From Desulfobacterales bacterium (GTDB taxonomy: Bacteria > Desulfobacterota > Desulfobacteria > Desulfobacterales > C00003060), in contig JAUWMM010000034.1 in the NCBI GenBank assembly GCA_030613145.1, positions 1 through 10,126 on the forward strand: a stretch of DNA of 10,126 nucleotides. The letters are read 5' to 3'. Position 1 is the stretch's first letter. Each line of letters begins with the position of its first letter. Positions 6,211-10,126 of the stretch are shown piece by piece. The notes beneath the pieces are model-generated. The model saw only the letters and a list, made by a program, of their open reading frames with translations, was not told the origin of the DNA and made no database searches. A program made the position numbers and the translations under genes.

Positions 6211-6761
6211 GTCCCGATAGAGACCTTCATCTTGATGAAGATAAGCTGCTTTGGGCTGTGGTGGACGAGACCGAACTGCCCCTGACATTGCAGGAACATC
6301 TTTCCACATGTCCCCAGTGCCGTGCCGCTAAGGAAAGGCTCGAGCAGAGCCTGGTACGGCTGGGCCAGGTGGCGGAGCGTTTTGCCCCTTTGCCGAGAAA
6401 ACGGGTATCATTGCCTGTGGAAAAACCAAGTAGCTCTATCTGGTGGTCCTGGAGCCGGCGGTCTTATATCGGAGCGGCAGTGACCGTCACTTTAATGATC
6501 GTCATTGTGTGGTGGTCTGCCCTGTTCAGAACCACACCTGAAGACAGCGAGGATATGTTGGCCCGGGAAATGTGGGAAGCGGACCGTGTTATGACGGAGG
6601 CCAGTATGCTTGTGGAAAATGCCCTGCCGCCCGTGTATCTGGACATCTGCGGAAAATCCGATCCAGACTATGATGAAGAATTCATGCAATTTCTCATTCC
6701 TCCCATTGAGAACGAACAACTGTCTTATGATGCATGGAGAGGAGGTGTTGAACTATGCTGA
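6207..6761 (+). CDS. Zinc-finger (ZAS-type) single-pass membrane anti-sigma factor
   Basis: The 184-aa protein probably holds the upstream sigma factor inactive at the membrane. The N-terminal cytoplasmic part has H31-x3-C35-x2-C38 in EHLSTCPQC, the zinc-binding anti-sigma (zf-HC2/ZAS) signature. One hydrophobic segment (about 87-107, ending WWSALF) follows positive residues, so the C-terminal 75 residues should be periplasmic. That tail is acidic and ends in GGVELC. The start is GTG at 6207, fixed by AGGAGG (6194-6199) 7 nt upstream, and it overlaps the sigma-factor stop. Its own stop is overlapped by the next gene. Whether release involves regulated proteolysis or direct sensing by the third protein is not visible. 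Confidence 0.88.
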   Translation: MSPDRDLHLDEDKLLWAVVDETELPLTLQEHLSTCPQCRAAKERLEQSLVRLGQVAERFAPLPRKRVSLPVEKPSSSIWWSWSRRSYIGAAVTVTLMIVIVWWSALFRTTPEDSEDMLAREMWEADRVMTEASMLVENALPPVYLDICGKSDPDYDEEFMQFLIPPIENEQLSYDAWRGGVELC

Positions 6762-7216
6762 GCAAGGTCTTGAGCGGAATGCTGCTGCTTATCCTGACTA
6801 CTTCACCAACCATTGCCGTGGGCCAGGATTTGCCTTCCGGTAATTGGTGGCACGATCAGCGGATGTCCAAGCAGCTCGACCTGAACAAGGCAGAAAAAAG
6901 TAAGCTGGATCAAGCGTTTGTTAACAGTCGCCGTAAACTCATTGAACTTAAAAGTATTGTGGAGAAAGAACGATTTGAACTTGAGAACATTCTCGAAAAC
7001 GAGACTTTGAATGAGCATGCGGTGACGGAACAGTTCAAAAAGTTGGAAAAGGCGCGGGCAAGCCTTGCCGGCGAGCACTTCAACTTTTTGATACAGGTAA
7101 GAAAAATTCTAGGTAATGAACGCTTTCAGCGCATCAAGATGTTTTATGGGAAATTGCGCCACCAGAAGATGCACCGCAAGATGGAAAATGGCCGGGCCCC
7201 AAAAAATAAACCATAG
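6755..7216 (+). CDS. Spy/CpxP/CnrX-like periplasmic protein (putative metal or envelope-stress sensor)
   Basis: A 153-aa exported protein: residues 1-23 form a signal peptide (hydrophobic MLLLILTTSPTIAVG) and the rest is almost all charged alpha-helix. It has the length, helical layout and degenerate LTxxQ-like motifs (L43-NKAE; LGNERFQRIK at 119-128) of the Spy/CpxP/ZraP/CnrX superfamily, whose members are periplasmic chaperones or metal sensors. Potential metal ligands are H33, M37, H108 and a His/Met tail RHQKMHRKM (135-143). The ATG is set by AGGAGG (6740-6745) 9 nt upstream and overlaps the anti-sigma stop by 7 nt. By position it could be the periplasmic partner that controls the anti-sigma factor, as CnrX does for CnrY-CnrH. 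The family call is by pattern only and the metal is not deducible. Confidence 0.75.
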   Translation: MLSKVLSGMLLLILTTSPTIAVGQDLPSGNWWHDQRMSKQLDLNKAEKSKLDQAFVNSRRKLIELKSIVEKERFELENILENETLNEHAVTEQFKKLEKARASLAGEHFNFLIQVRKILGNERFQRIKMFYGKLRHQKMHRKMENGRAPKNKP

Positions 7217-7294
7217 AAGTCAGCGTATGGCCCTACGGGAAAAGTAAGCACGAACACGTACAACATTAATATAATAAGGAGGTGCAAACGGCTT

Positions 7295-7750
7295 ATGAAA
7301 AAACAATTCTTCCTGGTATTGACGGCTGTAGCCCTGGGTGTGGTGTTTATCTTTGCGTTAGCTTACGCAACCCAGCAGGCGCCTGACACCATTACAATGG
7401 AATCCAAGCTCTTTTCAAAGCACAAAAAGAGCTTGGTCACCTTAAGCCACAAGAAGCATAATGTGGACTACAAGATTGGGTGCGCCGACTGCCACCATGT
7501 GTACAAGGATGGCAAGAACGTGTGGAAAGAGGGCGATGCGGTCCAGAAATGTGACGCGTGTCACACTGAAGCCAAAGCTCCAAAGGCAAAAGAAGGCGAA
7601 CCAAAGCTGAGCAAGGCGGAAAAGATTAAGAAGTATTACTATTCAGCCATTCATGAAAATTGTGTGGCATGCCATAAGGACCTGAAGAAAAAGGACAAGA
7701 CAAAAGTTGTACCCACAAAGTGCGCCGAGTGCCATCCGAAGAAAAAGTAA
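7295..7750 (+). CDS. Tetraheme class III cytochrome c (cytochrome c3 family), periplasmic
   Basis: Cytochrome c3 proteins carry electrons in the periplasm of sulfate reducers and relatives, typically between hydrogenase or formate dehydrogenase and membrane complexes. The 151-aa precursor has a signal peptide (1-25, ALAYA end). It has four CxxCH haem sites: C63-H67, C86-H90, C123-H127 and C143-H147. Candidate distal ligands for bis-His coordination are H52 and H55 (LSHKKH), H68 (second His of CADCHH) and H120 (AIHENC), giving the eight His needed. All four sites are CxxCH, unlike the mixed CxxCH/CxxxxCH of Desulfovibrio type I c3. The mature protein is very Lys-rich, with a Lys/Ala insert (about 93-113) between haems 2 and 3. 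Translation starts at ATG 7295 after a near-perfect AAGGAGGTG (7276-7284) 10 nt away. It lies 78 nt after the Spy-like gene with no terminator between, so co-transcription is likely. Confidence 0.93.
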   Translation: MKKQFFLVLTAVALGVVFIFALAYATQQAPDTITMESKLFSKHKKSLVTLSHKKHNVDYKIGCADCHHVYKDGKNVWKEGDAVQKCDACHTEAKAPKAKEGEPKLSKAEKIKKYYYSAIHENCVACHKDLKKKDKTKVVPTKCAECHPKKK

Positions 7751-7771
7751 TAGATAGAAACAGAAAACAAA

Positions 7772-7812
7772 AACAGGGTAAGTGTCTCTTTTAGACCTTA
7801 CCCTGTTTTTTT
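7772..7812 (+). terminator. Strong rho-independent terminator after cytochrome c3
   Basis: AACAGGGTAAG (7772-7782) pairs with CTTACCCTGTT (7797-7807). Inside, GTCT (7784-7787) pairs with AGAC (7793-7796) around a 5-nt loop, leaving one bulged T at 7783. A run of seven T (7806-7812) follows. This ends the sigma/anti-sigma/Spy-like/cytochrome transcript 22 nt after the cytochrome stop. Confidence 0.92.
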
Positions 7813-7911
7813 GTGCCATCAGTGGTGCGTTTGTAGTAGAAACTGTTTCAAAGCCCTTTGATGAGCCCACGTTGGCCATTTTTCCCAAAAGTTCTTGGCG
7901 AAGTGTCAAAA

Positions 7912-7952
7912 AATTGTCACTGTTTGAGGACGTTAGCCCGAGTTTAACAATT
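7912..7952. promoter_or_regulatory. Inverted repeat abutting the transglutaminase promoter
   Basis: AATTGT (7912-7917) and ACAATT (7947-7952) form perfect arms; between them lies a mirror-type pair TTTGAG and GAGTTT. The right arm overlaps the first bases of the TTGACA -35. AATTGTCA (7912-7919) also recurs as AATTGACA (7949-7956). It may be a regulator site or a remnant of a dispersed intergenic repeat. Confidence 0.35.
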
Positions 7953-7979
7953 GACATCCCCTCAACAATCCCTTATCAA
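7951..7979 (+). promoter_or_regulatory. Sigma-70-type promoter for the transglutaminase-like gene
   Basis: A perfect -35 TTGACA (7951-7956), a 17-nt spacer and a -10 TATCAA (7974-7979, 4 of 6 matches) predict a start near 7986. This supports the protein start at 8003, because an ATG at 7988 would be almost leaderless. Confidence 0.6.
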
Positions 7980-8002
7980 GCGGTATTATGGGGGTTTGTA
8001 AT

Positions 8003-9697
8003 ATGAGAAGAATCCTTGCAGTTATCTTATTGGTGTTGATGGCGGTTCCTGCTTTTGCCGAAAACTATCTTCTCAATGGCGGGCAGACATCTCAAATTAA
8101 CTACCAGATGGTGCAGAAGGTCCAGCCTTCGTCGAACACTCGAAAATTAATACTCAGCTATGTTGTTCCGGAATCCTTTGATTCGCCAACTTATCGACAA
8201 AAAATCACAGAGCTTGATTTCAGCTTCTCTCCTTTGCCCTCTAAACGCGAAGACAAAACCGATCATCGCGGCAACAAAGTTATTGAAGCAACCTGGAATC
8301 CTCCATTAACTGCGGTTACCACGACCATTTCACTTACAGCAATGAACAGCGTAAAACTGCAAACGTTGCACACAAGCGCACCATTCCCGCCAAGCGGGTT
8401 GCCGAAACAGGCACTAGAGTATTTGAAGGCAACCGATCAGGTGCCTGTCAATGATGAGAGGATCCGAGATAAAGCACGCGAGCTGACTGTTTCGGCCAAA
8501 ACACAATTCGATGCCGTACAGAAGATATTAACCTGGGTAGTTGATCACATGCACTACGTGGCAATCCCGCAGAGCTACGATGCCATGTACTCCTTCCGAA
8601 ATGGCAAGGGCAATTGCCAGAACTACTCACATTTGACAGCAAGCTTGATGCGGGCGGCAGGAATCCCCGTACGCATTGTTAATGGAATAACCCTGAAAAA
8701 ACCGTACGACGTCAAGATAGGAAGCACCATATTGACTTTGAAAATGGCACAGGGCCGTCATTCTTGGATCGAAGTCTATTTTCCTGACTTGGGCTGGGTG
8801 CCGTTCGATCCACAAAGTAGTGAACTCTTTGTCAGTAACCGGTTCATTCGCGTGGAGGTTGGTTTAGACAACAACGAGACCGAACAGGACGGGCTCGTTC
8901 GCTGGTTCCAGGTCAAGGGCACATCCGGCAGGCCCAGGTTCGATGAGGACATAAACGCTGGATTTGTTGCCGACCGCGTGGATTTCATTGCAACAAAGAC
9001 AGACTATGGGCCTCGCGAGATGTTGTTAGGGCCACAGGTTGACGCTGCTTTTACCAAAATATCAGCTGTAGCCTTGCCGCTGCCCCCCAAAGAAGTGCCG
9101 GAAGAGGAATTGAAAAGCTTGCGCTATTCGGAACCGTACGTGTTCGGCAACCTGGAATTCCCGGAGAATGTGGATTTCTTGTCTTCGCGCTGGTCGACTC
9201 GGCAAGATGCAGATGGCACAATGAAAATGCAAAAGAACTTTCTGGTGGAAACAGCTGAATATGTGACCACTCGGGGCCAGCTCTACGCCCAGACATTCAT
9301 TCTGACAAAGCCGATGCAATTGAAAAAGACAGGGCTGGCTCTACATAAGTTCAACGACAATGGACAGCTTTGGCTTGAGCTATCAAAAGATGATGGCGGC
9401 AAACCGGGTAACCATATTGCCACAAGCGACATCATTACACTCCGCGAAATGAAATTCGTGCCCGGCTATTCCTGGGTGGACTTTGATTTCACAGGCTCTT
9501 CGGTCATACTGTCGCCAGGTCGCTACTGGGTGGCACTAGGGTTCACGGATGGTCCTATTGTCAATTGGTTTTTTACTTATGGAAAACCTGTCGGCCCTCA
9601 AGATGGCACCAGGTATAAAACCATGTTTGATGAGACCTGGAGTCGTAGTCTGGCCTATGAGTTCAACTACCGTGTGGCTGGGCTTGTATCAAAATAG
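8003..9697 (+). CDS. Exported transglutaminase-like (papain-fold) domain protein
   Basis: The start at 8003 gives 564 aa and a clean signal peptide MRRILAVILLVLMAVPAFA (1-19, cut before E20), with GGGGG (7990-7994) about 8 nt upstream. An ATG at 7988 would add MGVCN ahead of it. Residues about 20-160 look like a beta-rich domain. The bacterial transglutaminase core (about 165-275) has an intact triad: C205 in GKGNCQNYSHL, H253 in GRHSWIEVYF and D269 in FDPQ. Such cores act as cysteine proteases, amidases or crosslinkers of proteins or peptidoglycan; the substrate cannot be read. Residues about 385-560 form a Gly/Trp/Tyr-rich region, with DGGKPGNHIATS, SPGRYWVALGF and YGKPVGPQDG motifs, that looks like a beta-sandwich binding domain. 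No lipobox or C-terminal anchor is visible, so it is probably periplasmic or secreted. It is monocistronic, with a terminator before it and about 430 nt of gene-free DNA after it. Confidence 0.85.
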   Translation: MRRILAVILLVLMAVPAFAENYLLNGGQTSQINYQMVQKVQPSSNTRKLILSYVVPESFDSPTYRQKITELDFSFSPLPSKREDKTDHRGNKVIEATWNPPLTAVTTTISLTAMNSVKLQTLHTSAPFPPSGLPKQALEYLKATDQVPVNDERIRDKARELTVSAKTQFDAVQKILTWVVDHMHYVAIPQSYDAMYSFRNGKGNCQNYSHLTASLMRAAGIPVRIVNGITLKKPYDVKIGSTILTLKMAQGRHSWIEVYFPDLGWVPFDPQSSELFVSNRFIRVEVGLDNNETEQDGLVRWFQVKGTSGRPRFDEDINAGFVADRVDFIATKTDYGPREMLLGPQVDAAFTKISAVALPLPPKEVPEEELKSLRYSEPYVFGNLEFPENVDFLSSRWSTRQDADGTMKMQKNFLVETAEYVTTRGQLYAQTFILTKPMQLKKTGLALHKFNDNGQLWLELSKDDGGKPGNHIATSDIITLREMKFVPGYSWVDFDFTGSSVILSPGRYWVALGFTDGPIVNWFFTYGKPVGPQDGTRYKTMFDETWSRSLAYEFNYRVAGLVSK

Positions 9698-9822
9698 CAA
9701 AACAAAGAGATTGCCATCGCTCCTGATACCCAAATTGCCCTCTTAGCATCCTATCACTCCGCTCTTTATCATCTCCGCACCCGCACCCGGATCCGAATCT
9801 CGAAACATAGGTTGCCACCGTT

Positions 9823-9841
9823 AAAAAAGGGTATCGTACCC
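9823..9841 (-). terminator. Weak intrinsic terminator candidate, minus strand
   Basis: On the minus strand GGGTA-CGA-TACCC is followed directly by six T (complement of 9823-9828). The stem is only 5 bp. It would stop a transcript coming from the right end of the window, or limit antisense transcription into the transglutaminase-like gene. Confidence 0.35.
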
Positions 9842-9967
9842 ATGCCCCTTAAGGCCACAATAGGAACAAATAAGTGGAAATTTCCTGTAATTGTACCTTA
9901 ATTGAGCGAAAGTTAATGCTAAATACAATAAAACCAATGCCTAATAACAAATACCCAATACCACCTG

Positions 9968-9984
9968 ATTGAGCATCGCTCAAT
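9968..9984. promoter_or_regulatory. ATTGAGC inverted repeat (operator candidate)
   Basis: ATTGAGC-ATC-GCTCAAT is a perfect 7-bp inverted repeat with a 3-nt spacer. A third half-site, ATTGAGCG, lies at 9901-9908. Its centre is about 58 bp upstream of the start predicted from the promoter at 9999-10027, a position typical of activator sites. Confidence 0.4.
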
Positions 9985-9998
9985 TAGGATAATGTATG

Positions 9999-10027
9999 TT
10001 GTGGTATGATAAAGCTTCTGCTACAAT
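9999..10027 (+). promoter_or_regulatory. Promoter candidate near the right edge
   Basis: TTGTGG (9999-10004), 17 nt and TACAAT (10022-10027) give a fair -35 and a good -10. An overlapping extended -10, TGGTATGAT (10002-10010), is an alternative. The transcript would start near 10034 and run off the window. Confidence 0.35.
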
Positions 10028-10100
10028 ATATAGAGCCATATGGAAAAATGGTTTTCGAGGTTCTGAAGTTTCTTCCGTATATAACCCATAAGTGAAGCCT

Positions 10101-10120
10101 CCCTGTGCTCCCGCACAGGG
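10101..10120. other. 8-bp GC-rich hairpin near the window end
   Basis: CCCTGTGC (10101-10108) and GCACAGGG (10113-10120) form a perfect stem with a TCCC loop. No T-run follows within the 6 bases left, so terminator status cannot be decided. It could instead be part of a structured RNA starting near 10034. Confidence 0.4.
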
Positions 10121-10126
10121 CATCCT

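Larger units (their letters stand above)
9698..10126. other. Gene-free 3' region with possible start of a new transcript
   Basis: No ORF of credible composition covers this stretch. The first 100 nt are pyrimidine-rich and give no clear terminator for the transglutaminase-like gene. About 9905-9965 is an A-rich, low-complexity run with AATACC/AATAAC variants. The right part holds repeated ATTGAGCG half-sites, a promoter candidate and a strong hairpin, each listed separately. A small RNA or an mRNA leader that continues past the window would explain them; no known RNA family was recognised. Confidence 0.5.

Noticed and set aside
7270..7275. Perfect TATAAT before cytochrome c3
   Set aside because: No -35 at a usable distance, and a start site from it would fall inside the Shine-Dalgarno of the gene; more likely A/T-rich spacer.
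7643..7957. Minus-strand ORF of 104 aa across the cytochrome end and terminator
   Set aside because: It runs antisense over the cytochrome coding region and through the strong terminator hairpin, has no ribosome site, and its composition in the overlap is that of an antisense shadow.
7782..8006. Plus-strand ORF of 74 aa between the terminator and the transglutaminase gene
   Set aside because: It starts inside the terminator stem, lacks a Shine-Dalgarno, and runs through the promoter and the signal-peptide start of the next gene.

Overview
The window looks like chromosome from an anaerobic deltaproteobacterium (Desulfobacterota, sulfate-reducer or syntroph type). This rests on the gene content: a compact aromatic-biosynthesis operon containing a chorismate mutase-shikimate dehydrogenase fusion, a periplasmic tetraheme class III cytochrome c3, and an ECF sigma/anti-sigma module. 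No mobile genes, rRNA, tRNA or CRISPR were seen. Species-level assignment is not possible from reading alone.

Region 1 (1-4775, + strand) is a shikimate/chorismate operon: aroB (3' part only, the window starts inside it), a fused aroQ-aroE, aroA, aroK and aroC. aroB/aroQ-aroE and aroQ-aroE/aroA overlap by 4 nt (ATGA). Together they cover every step from DAHP to chorismate except 3-dehydroquinate dehydratase, plus the chorismate mutase step towards Phe/Tyr. Two oddities stand out. aroB carries an in-frame TAG exactly where the conserved active-site Lys of the GGKTG motif belongs. The aroA-aroK gap is an 80-nt array of ten 8-nt units whose second half is the complement pattern of the first.

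Region 2 (4784-5191, - strand) is a small YkgJ-type cysteine-cluster protein, convergent with aroC and only 8 nt away. Upstream of it lies about 390 nt without genes. This holds a good sigma-70-type promoter for the rightward genes whose -35 and -10 each sit in a perfect palindrome, and then a long leader with an extended inverted repeat.

Region 3 (5581-7812, + strand) is an envelope-response operon: ECF sigma factor, zinc-finger membrane anti-sigma factor and a Spy/CpxP/CnrX-like periplasmic protein, all start/stop overlapped. A tetraheme cytochrome c3 gene follows 78 nt later and ends in a strong intrinsic terminator. The first three genes resemble the CnrH-CnrY-CnrX logic (sigma, membrane anti-sigma, periplasmic sensor). 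The cytochrome may be a co-transcribed output, which is inference.

Region 4 (7813-9697, + strand) is a single gene with its own TTGACA promoter. It encodes an exported transglutaminase-fold protein with an intact Cys-His-Asp triad and a C-terminal beta-sandwich-like region.

Region 5 (9698-10126) has no convincing gene. It contains a minus-strand terminator-like hairpin, repeated ATTGAGCG half-sites, a promoter candidate and a strong GC hairpin at the window end. This suggests the start of another transcription unit or a small RNA running off the edge.
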